From Bacillota bacterium (lineage in GTDB: Bacteria > Bacillota > Clostridia > Peptostreptococcales > Acidaminobacteraceae): a DNA stretch of 44,535 nt. Shown here one piece after another: positions 16,899 through 24,851 of the stretch (position 1 is the first letter of the stretch; each line of letters starts with the position of its first letter). A program made the translations under genes and the position numbers. The notes below the pieces were generated by a model that was not told the origin of the DNA, searched no databases, and saw only the letters and a list, made by a program, of their open reading frames with translations. Location of the stretch: the NCBI GenBank assembly GCA_020161295.1, contig JAIUOA010000019.1:1-44535 (forward strand). Direction: 5' to 3'.

Positions 16899-17543
16899 TT
16901 AAAATCCATGTTCTTTTAGAAATGCTAGATCAAGTGTCTGTTTTTTAGCCGGTTCGTTAAACTGCGTGATGCGCTCGACGTATTTGCCGAAGGCATCGCA
17001 TTCGATGTTGATGGCGTCGCCCACATGCTTTGATTTCAGTGAGGTCATGGCCAGTGTGTGGGGAATGATGCTCACCCTAAAGGTGTGATGGTCGACTGCA
17101 GCCACCGTGAGGCTTATGCCGTCCAGTGCCACTGAGCCCTTTTCGATGATGTATTTTAAAATACTCGGTGCTGCGGAGAGGGTATACCAAATGGCGTTAT
17201 CGTCCTTTTCCAGGTGCGTGATGGTGCCGAGACCGTCGATGTGCCCTGAAACCATGTGACCACCTAGACGGTCGCCCAGCCTCAGTGCGCGTTCGAGGTT
17301 GACGATGCTGCCCACTTTAAGCTGGCCGAGATTAGACCGCCTTAGGGTTTCCGGCATTACGTCCACGCTGAACGAGGTGCTCGAAAAAGAGGTAACCGTT
17401 AAACACACCCCGTTAGTGGCGATGCTATCGCCGAGTTTGACATCCTTTAGGACCTCGTGCGCCTTGATGGTGAGGATGGAGGATTTAGCGCCATTTTGAA
17501 TCGCGGCGATGGTGCCGAGTTCTTCGATTAAGCCTGTGAACAT
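16899..17543 (-). CDS. ribE: Riboflavin synthase, alpha chain
   Basis: A 214-residue riboflavin synthase made of two tandem lumazine-binding domains, each opening with the characteristic motif: MFTGLIEELGTI at residue 1 and MVSGHIDGLGTI near residue 97. It converts two 6,7-dimethyl-8-ribityllumazine molecules into riboflavin and aminoribitylaminouracil. Length is normal. The start at 17543 follows AGGAGGTAAT and overlaps the 3' end of ribD by 16 bases; ribBA starts 24 bases behind its stop. The gene is called ribE in Bacillus-type nomenclature and ribC in some others. Confidence 0.95.
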   Translation of the reverse strand: MFTGLIEELGTIAAIQNGAKSSILTIKAHEVLKDVKLGDSIATNGVCLTVTSFSSTSFSVDVMPETLRRSNLGQLKVGSIVNLERALRLGDRLGGHMVSGHIDGLGTITHLEKDDNAIWYTLSAAPSILKYIIEKGSVALDGISLTVAAVDHHTFRVSIIPHTLAMTSLKSKHVGDAINIECDAFGKYVERITQFNEPAKKQTLDLAFLKEHGF

Positions 17544-18685
17544 ATTACCTCCTGTACTATTTTTCCAGTGATCATGATATCGTCTCCCATCATTTGCACT
17601 TCCAGCTTTTCCAGTTGGATGGCGTCTTTCAGCTGATGGAGTCCTTCGCCGCCGATAGGGGATTTCGCCGTTTTTCCTCCGATGAGCTTCGGTGCGATAA
17701 AGGCGATGACGCGGTGGATGAGGTGATCCCTTAGCAGTGAGAAGTTCAGCTCTGAACCTCCCTCGATGAGGACGCTGTCGATATCCAGATCCCCCAGTGC
17801 CTTAACCAGTGCACTTAGGTCCACATGACCTTCCTTTTCTGGCAGGATTAGAACCTGCGCGCCTTTGCCCTTAAGGGCCGTTACTTTTTCAGCGGATGCC
17901 TTAGCCGTGGTGGCGATGATGGTGCGACCAGGGGAGTTTGTCAGGTTTAATACTTTTGCGGTGAGGGAAATCCGGCCGTGGGTATCCACGATAATCCGGT
18001 GTGGGTCGACGCCTTCAGGAATTCTGGCGTTTAAGCTGGGATCGTCCGCTAGGACAGTGCCGATGCCCGCCATAATACCTGCATAACGATGTCTTAGCCT
18101 GTGGGCGTATTCACGTGAGGCTTCTGAAGAAATCCATTTGGATTCACCTGAAACTGTGGCGATTTTACCATCCAGTGTCATGGCCGTTTTAAGCACCATG
18201 AGTGGTGTACGCGTCTGGATAAAGTGAAAGAACGGTTCATTGATTTTCAGAGCCTCTGCTTCACAGATGCCCACAGTGACATCTAATCCATGGTCCTTTA
18301 GGTACTTGATGCCCCGTCCGCTGACCAGTGGATTCGGATCCAGCGTGGCCACCACCACCCGCGAAATCCCCTGCGCCACGATGGCCTCCACACACGGCGG
18401 TGTTTTCCCGTGATGCGAGCAGGGCTCCAGGGTCACATAAATCGTGGCCCCCTCAGTGGACTCACTAAGCTGGCGGATGGCGTGCACCTCAGCGTGCGCC
18501 TCACCATAACGCGCGTGATACCCCACACTAAGGACGCGGCCATCCTTTACGATAACCGCACCCACCAGCGGGTTAGGGGTCGTTCGCCCCATGCCATTTT
18601 CAGCTGCTGCCAGTGCCATGGTCATATAATGGACATCATTTTCCTCATTAGTCCTATACTCATTCTCTATGTTTTCTAAGTTCAT
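17528..18685 (-). CDS. ribD: Bifunctional riboflavin deaminase/reductase RibD
   Basis: A 385-residue fusion of pyrimidine deaminase and reductase, for the second and third steps of riboflavin synthesis. The deaminase zinc site is HAEVHAI plus the EPCSHHGKTPPC block. The reductase half (from about residue 165) has LMVLKTAMTLDGKIAT and the end motif VLIEGGSELNFSLL. The ATG at 18685 is chosen because GGAGG lies 8 bases upstream. A longer in-frame reading reaches 18892 but would run through both leader terminators and is not credible. It is first in the operon ribD-ribE-ribBA/H-HAD and sits behind an FMN riboswitch. Confidence 0.95.
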   Translation of the reverse strand: MNLENIENEYRTNEENDVHYMTMALAAAENGMGRTTPNPLVGAVIVKDGRVLSVGYHARYGEAHAEVHAIRQLSESTEGATIYVTLEPCSHHGKTPPCVEAIVAQGISRVVVATLDPNPLVSGRGIKYLKDHGLDVTVGICEAEALKINEPFFHFIQTRTPLMVLKTAMTLDGKIATVSGESKWISSEASREYAHRLRHRYAGIMAGIGTVLADDPSLNARIPEGVDPHRIIVDTHGRISLTAKVLNLTNSPGRTIIATTAKASAEKVTALKGKGAQVLILPEKEGHVDLSALVKALGDLDIDSVLIEGGSELNFSLLRDHLIHRVIAFIAPKLIGGKTAKSPIGGEGLHQLKDAIQLEKLEVQMMGDDIMITGKIVQEVICSQA

Positions 18686-18741
18686 ATAAAACGCCTCCAG
18701 TGTTCCTCGGTAAACTAAACAAATCATACCGTTAGAAAAAT

Positions 18742-18768
18742 AAAAAACCCTGAACCGAAGTCCAGGGC
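18742..18768 (-). terminator. Second leader terminator before ribD
   Basis: On the minus strand CCCTGGAC and GTTCAGGG form an 8-base stem (one G-U pair) with a TTCG tetraloop, followed by TTTTTTATTTTT. It lies between the riboswitch terminator and the ribD start, about 57 bases from the ATG, so transcripts must pass two terminators. It may serve as a second switchable stop. Confidence 0.8.
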
Positions 18769-18843
18769 ATAAATCGCATGCGGAAAAAAGTCTGCGCAAA
18801 TAAAGTGGGGTAGTGGGTGAACTAAATGTCCCCTCTATCCAAC

Positions 18844-18876
18844 AAAAAAGCCCCGATCTCAAAAAAAGATCAGGGC
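18844..18876 (-). terminator. Riboswitch expression-platform terminator
   Basis: On the minus strand GCCCTGATCT (18876-18867) pairs with AGATCGGGGC (18859-18850), one G-U pair, followed by TTTTTT. It begins 18 bases behind the FMN aptamer, as expected for a transcription-terminating riboswitch. Confidence 0.85.
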
Positions 18877-18894
18877 ACTCGCGCAAAATCACAC

Positions 18895-19004
18895 ATCTTC
18901 TTCCATCCAGACTATACTGTCGGTCTTGGAGTTACACCAAGTCAACCGCGTGAGCGGCTCGTGGACTATACCACCGGTCGGGAATTACACCCTGCCCTGA
19001 AGAT
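18895..19004 (-). promoter_or_regulatory. FMN riboswitch (RFN element)
   Basis: The minus strand shows the conserved RFN blocks in order: outer stem ATCTTC (19004-18999) with GAAGAT (18900-18895), then CAGGGCAGGGTG, AATTCCCGACCGG, GGTATAGTCC, the GGTGTAACTCC arm, GACAGTATAGTCTGGATGG. FMN binding to this aptamer normally favours the downstream terminator and shuts off riboflavin genes. It sits directly ahead of ribD, and its promoter is visible upstream. Confidence 0.95.
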
Positions 19005-19019
19005 TATTCAACTGAGGTA

Positions 19020-19049
19020 AATATAGCATAGAAAAACTGTGCCTGTCAA
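19020..19049 (-). promoter_or_regulatory. Promoter of the riboflavin operon
   Basis: On the minus strand TTGACA (19049-19044), an 18-base spacer and TATATT (19025-19020) form a near-consensus promoter. Transcription would start about 7 bases before or at the first base of the FMN aptamer. Confidence 0.75.
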
Positions 19050-19052
19050 TCA

Positions 19053-19442
19053 TTATCTGCCCATGGCCAGATAAGCGCCACTTACATAAGGGATTAACCA
19101 GAGTAACCATACCAGTAGGCTAAATTTGTGGAACGATTTTTGTGAAGCTTCATTCTTTTTCTTAAGAACGATGGCTGCCCAGAGTGCATGGATGAGCATG
19201 AGTCCGATGGCGAAACCGCCTGTGATCGCGTGCCAATTGATGCCAGAAGCGACGACTTCGCTACCTTTAGCGATGACGCTCATGGTGATGGTGCCTGAGG
19301 TATCGAAGAAGAGACCGATGAGGAAAAGGATGAGGTGCTTTGGTTCGAGCTTGCCTTTTCGGTGCTCTGCCCAGACGCCCCAAGTGTAAAATACAAGTGC
19401 TAAGCTAATCATAATAATCGCTAAAATTAAAAGTGGTTCCAT
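19053..19442 (-). CDS. Small four-helix membrane protein, TIGR03987-like
   Basis: A 129-residue protein with about four membrane helices: LLILAIIMISLALVFYTWGV, LILFLIGLFFDTSGTITMSV, ITGGFAIGLMLIHALWAAIV and FSLLVWLLWLIPYVSGAYL. The FFDTSGTITM and HALWAAIV blocks recall small membrane proteins annotated TIGR03987 (HsmA); that link is from memory and the function is unclear. It lies 26 bases behind a MarR-type regulator in the same direction, so it is probably the regulator's target and could help in export or stress resistance. The ribosome binding site is AGGAG upstream of 19442. Confidence 0.65.
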   Translation of the reverse strand: MEPLLILAIIMISLALVFYTWGVWAEHRKGKLEPKHLILFLIGLFFDTSGTITMSVIAKGSEVVASGINWHAITGGFAIGLMLIHALWAAIVLKKKNEASQKSFHKFSLLVWLLWLIPYVSGAYLAMGR

Positions 19443-19468
19443 AATGTTTTCTCCTTTAGATTTTCAAA

Positions 19469-19930
19469 TTAGTTTCCGCTTTTTACGGACTTTATCAATC
19501 GGTTTAAATTCTGTGACAGAGCGGCCTGTTCTTCCAGACTAAAGTCTTTTACCAGGGTATCCAGTACCCCAGACATATGCGATCTGAACTGCATGGCCAG
19601 CTTTTTCCCGGCCGGGCTAAACCTGATCCATACGGTTCTTCGGTCGTTTTCATCGTGATGTTTTTCCAGGATATCCATGGCGACCATTCTGCTGACGATG
19701 CCAGACACCGTGCCCTTAGAAAGTGACATTTGCTGACAGAGGGTAGAGATGGTGGTCTTACCTTCATGTCCGATGAGCTTTACCACCAGTAGCTGCTGAG
19801 GCGTCAGATGACCACCCTTGCTATTAGCATCCTCAGCAGTACACGTGTCACTATGAGCAAAGCTGAGATTAATCTGTGCGTATAGCTCACGAATCTGCTG
19901 TAAGATTTGAAAGGCGTAGTTGTTTTCCAT
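19469..19930 (-). CDS. MarR-family transcriptional regulator
   Basis: A 153-residue winged-helix repressor. The DNA-binding section reads TISTLCQQMSLSKGTVSGIVSRM (helix-turn-helix, first part) followed by the wing DENDRRTVWIRFSPAG, which is typical MarR. The flanking helices form the dimer interface. The ATG at 19930 follows GGAGG; an upstream in-frame start at 19945 has none. It probably represses itself and the downstream membrane protein through the inverted repeat near its promoter. No cysteine redox sensor is obvious, and the inducer is unknown. Confidence 0.9.
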   Translation of the reverse strand: MENNYAFQILQQIRELYAQINLSFAHSDTCTAEDANSKGGHLTPQQLLVVKLIGHEGKTTISTLCQQMSLSKGTVSGIVSRMVAMDILEKHHDENDRRTVWIRFSPAGKKLAMQFRSHMSGVLDTLVKDFSLEEQAALSQNLNRLIKSVKSGN

Positions 19931-19950
19931 GTGAAACCTCCACAAAATTT

Positions 19951-20009
19951 GTTCGCATTAAAACAGTTCCTATGCAAACTATATTATCAGCATGTAAAAC
20001 GGATGTCAA
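19951..20009 (-). promoter_or_regulatory. Promoter and probable MarR operator
   Basis: On the minus strand TTGACA (20009-20004), a 17-base spacer and TAATAT (19986-19981) form a strong promoter. Directly downstream, half-sites GTTTGCAT (19979-19972) and ATGCGAAC (19958-19951) form an inverted repeat with one mismatch and 21-base centre spacing, two helical turns. Its place over the start of transcription suits autorepression by the MarR protein. Confidence 0.75.
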
Positions 20010-20098
20010 CAGGACTAACAGAAGAATTTTGTTAAGTTAATGGTTTAATTTAGAGGGTATATATGCACTGGAAATCAACTCAGTATAAGGAGGCCCCT

Positions 20099-20578
20099 AT
20101 GAAACTGCTTGAAACCTATGACGATCGTTTAGAAGAATTACTCGAGCAAGAGAACCGACTGACCTTTAAGTCTTTCACCCATAAGGATGCCCATGAAATA
20201 GGTGAGCGCCTGTATGAACTCGCCTGTGAGCGGAAGCTCCCCGTGGCCATCGATATCCAGCAAAACGGGCAAACCATGTATCATGCGGCTCTACCTGGAA
20301 GCTCCCCTGATAACGACTCCTGGATCATCCGAAAGTCCAATATCGTCCATCAGTTCCATCACAGCTCTTACTACATGAGCGTGCATCTGGAGCAGGCGGG
20401 CAGTAGCATCAGTGAGCTCTATCTTCTAGATGGCCATAAGTTTGCCGCTCACGGCGGCTCTTTTCCCATCATCGTAGAAGGGGCAGGGGTAATCGGCGCC
20501 ATCACGGTTTCAGGTCTTCCGTCCGAAGACGACCACGCACTGGTGGTGGAGGTACTTTCTGATTATTTACTCACATGA
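20099..20578 (+). CDS. UPF0303 / GlcG-HbpS-like protein
   Basis: A 159-residue cytoplasmic protein of the UPF0303 group within the GlcG/HbpS (DUF336, PF03928) fold, often labelled heme-degrading-domain protein. Typical sequence marks are LPVAIDIQQNGQTMYHAALPG, a conserved W and RKSN (SWIIRKSNIVHQF), and the C-terminal GVIGAITVSGLPSEDDHALV. Biochemical function for UPF0303 members is not firmly known. The ATG at 20099 is chosen because AAGGAGG is 6-7 bases upstream; an upstream start at 20063 has none. It is divergent from the MarR gene and ends before a terminator. Confidence 0.82.
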   Translation: MKLLETYDDRLEELLEQENRLTFKSFTHKDAHEIGERLYELACERKLPVAIDIQQNGQTMYHAALPGSSPDNDSWIIRKSNIVHQFHHSSYYMSVHLEQAGSSISELYLLDGHKFAAHGGSFPIIVEGAGVIGAITVSGLPSEDDHALVVEVLSDYLLT

Positions 20579-20610
20579 TGCCATAGAACTAACGCCATAA
20601 GCGCATAAAA

Positions 20611-20675
20611 AATCACGGGATACAGTTAGGAAACCTTTTCGGAATCCTATCTGCCGCTCCGTGATTTATTTTTTT
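20611..20675 (+). terminator. Intrinsic terminator after the UPF0303 gene
   Basis: AATCACGG (20611-20618) pairs with CCGTGATT (20659-20666), followed by TATTTTTTT. A second short stem, TAGGA with TCCTA, sits inside the 40-base loop. Confidence 0.7.
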
Positions 20676-20704
20676 GTCGGGAATATTTCTAACGTGACTT
20701 TCGA

Positions 20705-21769
20705 TTACTCATAGAATTCGATGCGATTTTTTCCGTTACGCTTCGCATGATAGAGTGAAAAATCCACCTGTCTAAACATCTCATCGAAATCCTTAATGCT
20801 CTGGTTATAGACGACGACACCGATGCTGATGGTGACATGGATTTCCTCACCGGTAACCGCTCTAAACGTCGTTCGTTCCACCAGCTCCTTAATGTGCGAA
20901 AGTACCTTAAAGGTAGATGCGATTTCGCCCACATCGAGGATTAATGCGAACTCCTCACCCCCGATTCGGGCGAAAAAGTCAGAGGTTCTGAGATGGTTTT
21001 TGATCACTGAGGCCATCTCTTTAAGGACGATGTCGCCCACGGGATGTCCCCAGGTGTCATTTACATGCTTAAAGTCATCGATGTCGAAAACCGCCAGTGC
21101 AAAGGGTGAGGTGTTACCATTATAAAAACGCTTTGCTGCCGTCTCCGTAAACGACCTGCGGTTAAACAGCCCTGTGAGTGAATCGACTTCACTGGCCAGC
21201 TTAAGCCGCGCATAATACTTCGAAAGCTGTAATGCGAAATAGAAAAACACCACACTAAAAATCCCGGTTACCGTGAGAATCGTCGCCAGCTGCACCACCA
21301 CTGCCTTAGAAGCGTCTATAGGGACGATCGGATTAATCGTCATAAGCTGTGACATAAAGAGAAGCACTACCGTGCAGACGATGGAAAAATAGATCATCAG
21401 TCGTTCGCGTCTCACACCGAGGTCATAAATCATGAACGCCTGTGGAATCATGAGGTAAAGGATGTTATAAACACCACCAGAGGTCCCCAGCATGATGAAG
21501 ATGGACACCACCATCTGTGTAAAGCTTAGAAGAAGCAAAAAGGACTTTGCCGCGAAGAAATAGCGCTGCTTCAGCATGCCGTAGACCATCAAAAATGCGG
21601 CGATGATGGCCATGCTTGAAGGTACGGCATCATAGGCGTGGAGCACGAATACCGCCAGTGCCAGCCATCCGAGTAACGTTCCTACGATCAAAGTGGTGAT
21701 GAGGTAGACGCTCTTAACACGGGCGTCCAATTGGTCTGAATATCCCATAAACTTCGCTAACTGCATCAT
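20705..21769 (-). CDS. Membrane diguanylate cyclase (GGDEF)
   Basis: A c-di-GMP synthase of about 354 residues. Five or six membrane helices occupy the first ~190 residues (for example TTLIVGTLLGWLALAVFVL and LATILTVTGIFSVVFFYFAL). A short linker follows, then a GGDEF domain opening with DSLTGLFNRRSF and carrying an intact GGEEF signature (ARIGGEEFALIL). RTSD five residues before it is a possible I-site for product inhibition. No known sensor domain is recognised in the membrane part. The ATG at 21769 is preferred, as AGGTGA is well placed ahead of it; GTG at 21778 is the alternative. Confidence 0.9.
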   Translation of the reverse strand: MMQLAKFMGYSDQLDARVKSVYLITTLIVGTLLGWLALAVFVLHAYDAVPSSMAIIAAFLMVYGMLKQRYFFAAKSFLLLLSFTQMVVSIFIMLGTSGGVYNILYLMIPQAFMIYDLGVRRERLMIYFSIVCTVVLLFMSQLMTINPIVPIDASKAVVVQLATILTVTGIFSVVFFYFALQLSKYYARLKLASEVDSLTGLFNRRSFTETAAKRFYNGNTSPFALAVFDIDDFKHVNDTWGHPVGDIVLKEMASVIKNHLRTSDFFARIGGEEFALILDVGEIASTFKVLSHIKELVERTTFRAVTGEEIHVTISIGVVVYNQSIKDFDEMFRQVDFSLYHAKRNGKNRIEFYE

Positions 21770-21971
21770 ATTTTTCACCTGATTATTATTTTATCCATTT
21801 TGTTGTTTATTATGATGATATCATTATATTCTTAAATTCCGTTTTGTCAATTCCTCCGTAGCACACGACATTTTAGTGGAAATAAAACTTCGACAGGGAC
21901 GAAAATGTAATAAATGCTTCAAACATAGGAATTTTATTTCAAAAAAGTGTCGATAATTGAAATAAACATGG

Positions 21972-21977
21972 TATAAT
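21972..21977 (+). promoter_or_regulatory. -10 element ahead of the Fic gene
   Basis: A consensus TATAAT lies 30 bases before the fic start, but no good -35 is seen 16-18 bases upstream. The AT-rich gap from 21779 to 22006 holds nothing else I can support. Confidence 0.4.
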
Positions 21978-22006
21978 GAATCATCTTAATTCAATTTGGA
22001 GTTTGT

Positions 22007-23161
22007 ATGAATGATCGATCCGGCTACTTTAAAATAAACCTAACAGGTGAGCTTCAGTACAAATCGTTTTATCCGATGCCTTTGCCGCCTGAGCCGCCTA
22101 TAATCATGGATGATGAGATGATTTCGCTTCTTTCAAATGCAAATCGGAGCATGGGCATTCTAGAAGGAGTTTCTAATCATGTTTCAAACATCGATTTATT
22201 TGTTTCCATGTATGTTAGAAAAGAAGCGCTTTTATCTTCTCAAATTGAAGGAACACAGGCAACGCTTGATGATATTCTAGATCCTAATCTGGAAAACAAT
22301 ATTAATCTAAATATTTCAGAGGTCATTAACTATATAAAAGCATCGAACACTGCATTCTCGCTATTGAAAGAGCTCCCTATCTGTAATCGATTGATTCGCT
22401 CCGTTCACGCTGTACTGATGGATGGACTTCGAGGGAGTGAGAAAAATCCAGGTGAGTTTAGAAGAAGTCAAAACTGGATTGGACCAACTGGGAGTACACT
22501 AAAGAATGCACGCTATATTCCTCCGAACACAGAAGATATGGAAATGGCTATGTCAGCACTTGAAAACTTCATAAATAACCAAGAGGATCACTTGGATCCT
22601 TTAATTAAAATAGCGTTAATACACTATCAGTTCGAGACGATCCATCCATTTCTAGATGGGAATGGACGAATCGGTAGATTATTAATCACTTTATTTTTGA
22701 GGGAGCAAAAAAGCTTAAGTTATGAAACACTTTATATCTCCTATTTTTTTAAACGAAATCGAATTGAATATTATGATCGCCTTATGGAAGTGAGGTTAAA
22801 AGGTAACTATGAGCAGTGGGTCAAATTCTTCTTGAGAGCAGTGGATGAGTCTGCTCTAGATGCCATTCAAACGATTGAAGCGTTAATTAAACTACATGAG
22901 GTAAATAGTAATCATATCTTAAATTCTATCAAATCGCCTAAGACGATCTTGAGGGTATTTGAGTATGCTGAGAAAAATCCTATTTTGGACATAAAAAAGA
23001 CCAGTGAAGCACTCAATATCTCATTTAATACAGCAGCCACAGCCATCAAAAATCTCGTGTCGCTAGGGATTCTTTATCAGACCGAGAATGTAAGCAGAGG
23101 AAGAATTTTTTCATATGAAGCCTACCTTTCCATATTAAGAAAAGACACGGAAATCATCTAA
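22007..23161 (+). CDS. Fic-family protein (probable AMP transferase) with built-in inhibitory helix
   Basis: A 384-residue Fic protein. Residues ~1-110 form the N-terminal Fic_N-type region with S77-x3-E81-G82 (SSQIEG), the autoinhibitory motif whose Glu blocks ATP binding in class II Fic proteins. The active loop HPFLDGNGRIGR at 213-224 matches HxFx(D/E)GNGRxxR completely, so the enzyme looks catalytically competent. The C-terminal ~90 residues form a winged helix (KTSEALNISFNTAATAIKNL) that could bind DNA. Such Fic-wHTH proteins are widespread, and their targets are mostly unknown. The gene lies 16 bases ahead of an unknown gene in the same direction. Confidence 0.9.
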   Translation: MNDRSGYFKINLTGELQYKSFYPMPLPPEPPIIMDDEMISLLSNANRSMGILEGVSNHVSNIDLFVSMYVRKEALLSSQIEGTQATLDDILDPNLENNINLNISEVINYIKASNTAFSLLKELPICNRLIRSVHAVLMDGLRGSEKNPGEFRRSQNWIGPTGSTLKNARYIPPNTEDMEMAMSALENFINNQEDHLDPLIKIALIHYQFETIHPFLDGNGRIGRLLITLFLREQKSLSYETLYISYFFKRNRIEYYDRLMEVRLKGNYEQWVKFFLRAVDESALDAIQTIEALIKLHEVNSNHILNSIKSPKTILRVFEYAEKNPILDIKKTSEALNISFNTAATAIKNLVSLGILYQTENVSRGRIFSYEAYLSILRKDTEII

Positions 23162-23177
23162 AAAAAGGAGTGTCGCC

Positions 23178-24206
23178 ATGACCATCAAACTACTGAAACA
23201 CTTCCTGCAAAAAAAAGAAGCCTTCTACCCCATAGGCCTGACAGTTCAAACTGGAGAACACCCTTTAGAAATCGTAGGGATAAAAAGAACGAAGAAAGAG
23301 ACGATTTTGGTCGCACTTGAGAAGGTGGACGACGGGTTAGACGCTGCACAGGCCAGTGAGTATATGCGCTTTGAAAACGAGGGTCCTCATCGCTTTACTA
23401 ACAGAATAGTCATGAAGCGCCACTCGGAGCCGAGGGTTCAGCATGGTTACCATCACCTGCGTAAAATCATCATCGATGGAAAGTCATTCGATGTTAAAGC
23501 TTTTGAAACACGGCGCATAATGCAGACTGAGCTGGAAAGCGTATTGGATCTGTATGAATTTATGCGCGCTGGATGGTCCTCTGATGTTTTTGATCATGCG
23601 GTGGTGGATGGTCTAATGATTATAAGGGCGACACTTAGGGGTGATGACATAGAAACATTGGCACCGAATAAAATTTCAGAAATCACCTTCGAGAGACACC
23701 CCTATCCAGAACACCATTACGTAGAAAAACCGATGACACTGGCCATCGGCGAAGACTTTCCGGATAAAGTTTTCTTTGAAGCGACGGATTCCCATGAAAA
23801 GCAGTGGGCCCAAATCCACCGCGTGTCGCTCACAGATATCTACGAAACGTTTGAGAGGAATCTTAATGATCCGAGGATGCTGGAACATGTGCCGCCAGAA
23901 CAGCTAGCGAACATGAAACAAGAAATGGAGAAAAATTTTGAAAGCATTTGTCCCCGAGGCATGCACCTTCCCGTCATCGAGTATGAATGTGAGGAGGACA
24001 TCACCCTTCAGTTTTATCACTTAGACTATCTCGAAGCAAAGCCCAGCAGTGGTGGTGTAAGTGCCTTCGGATTTATTATGGGCTCTGATAAGCAAGTAGG
24101 TAAGTGGGGATACCCCATAAAGGTCTGTGTCATTCAGCATGCAGTGCCGAAAGATACTGAGGCCTTCGATGTTGAGCTTTTCAGCTTTTCACGGATGATG
24201 AAATAA
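23178..24206 (+). CDS. Unknown 342-residue soluble protein downstream of fic
   Basis: A soluble protein without signal peptide, membrane helix or familiar motif. It is rich in His, Glu and aromatic residues (HRFTNRIVMKRHSEPRVQHG; YHHLRKIIIDGKSFDVKAFE), starts behind AAAGGAGTG, and is 16 bases from the fic stop, so co-transcription is likely. Its 3' end overlaps the convergent ferredoxin gene by 26 bases. Codon use is like the chromosomal core of the window, unlike the AT-richer fic gene, so the pairing may be secondary. I do not recognise the family. Confidence 0.65.
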   Translation: MTIKLLKHFLQKKEAFYPIGLTVQTGEHPLEIVGIKRTKKETILVALEKVDDGLDAAQASEYMRFENEGPHRFTNRIVMKRHSEPRVQHGYHHLRKIIIDGKSFDVKAFETRRIMQTELESVLDLYEFMRAGWSSDVFDHAVVDGLMIIRATLRGDDIETLAPNKISEITFERHPYPEHHYVEKPMTLAIGEDFPDKVFFEATDSHEKQWAQIHRVSLTDIYETFERNLNDPRMLEHVPPEQLANMKQEMEKNFESICPRGMHLPVIEYECEEDITLQFYHLDYLEAKPSSGGVSAFGFIMGSDKQVGKWGYPIKVCVIQHAVPKDTEAFDVELFSFSRMMK

Positions 24207-24851
24207 CCTTTAGCACTTCTCCTAAGAAATCCATCTCAGGCATACGGTAGGGAAGTCCGCGACGCGGGTCGTGTTTTTTACCCATATACGTAATCGCCTG
24301 GACAGGACAGTAATTATAACACCTTAAGCAAAGGGCACAGTGGCCTGCAGCTTTAGGTGTTTTTTCATCCTCACTTAGATTCTTCATAGGGCAAATTCGG
24401 ATACAGAGCCCACAGTTCGTACAGGCCTCAGCGTCGAAGCCGATATCGTCGGTGAAGCGGTCATAGTATTTTCTAAAGGGGCCACGCTAATGTTATTCGG
24501 CATGAAAATATGTGCACTACCACTTAGCGCAAAGCGTTTCGGCAGAAATTCCCGTATAAGGACACCGCCATCCCCTGAGAATTGCCACTGGGTGACGATA
24601 GAGTAGGTTTTTATGGTGCGCTCACCTAAAGGCAGCCTCATAAGAAACTGCTTCATGGGTAAGGGTAAGTCAGAGCCGTAAATCGGATAAGCGAATACCA
24701 CTTGATCCAGCGTATCGATAATCGCAGTAAAATCCAGTGGTGCTTCGATAGAGTATACAGGACAGTTCTGTAAGCGCTCTGCAAGCTGATTTGCAGCCCA
24801 GAGCGTGTTGCCCGTGCCAGAAAAATAGAAAATAGCGTTTTTAGTCATCAT
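24181..24851 (-). pseudogene. Flavodoxin/2x[4Fe-4S] ferredoxin protein (EFR1-like) broken by a one-base frameshift
   Basis: The N-terminal part (from 24851 or 24848) is a flavodoxin-like domain with FYFSGTGNTLWAANQL. The C-terminal part, in another frame, carries two 4Fe-4S motifs, CTNCGLCIRICP and CALCLRCYNYCP. Around 24478-24481 the minus strand has CCCC where five C would join the frames (VAP then FRKYYDRF). As read, the first frame ends at 24384 and the ferredoxin part could start only at an internal Met. Either this is a disabled gene or a homopolymer sequencing error. The intact protein (~225 residues) would be an electron-transfer protein of the EFR1 type. Its start overlaps the stop of the upstream PH-domain gene. 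Confidence 0.8.

Noticed and set aside
17528..18892. A longer RibD reading from 18892 (454 residues)
   Set aside because: The extra 69 residues run through both leader terminators and have no ribosome binding site; ATG at 18685 with GGAGG is the proper start.
21879..21953. Pseudoknot-like set of inverted repeats upstream of fic (GAAATAAAA/TTTTATTTC and CGACA/TGTCG)
   Set aside because: Short, AT-rich and in A-B-A'-B' order; chance is likely without comparative support.
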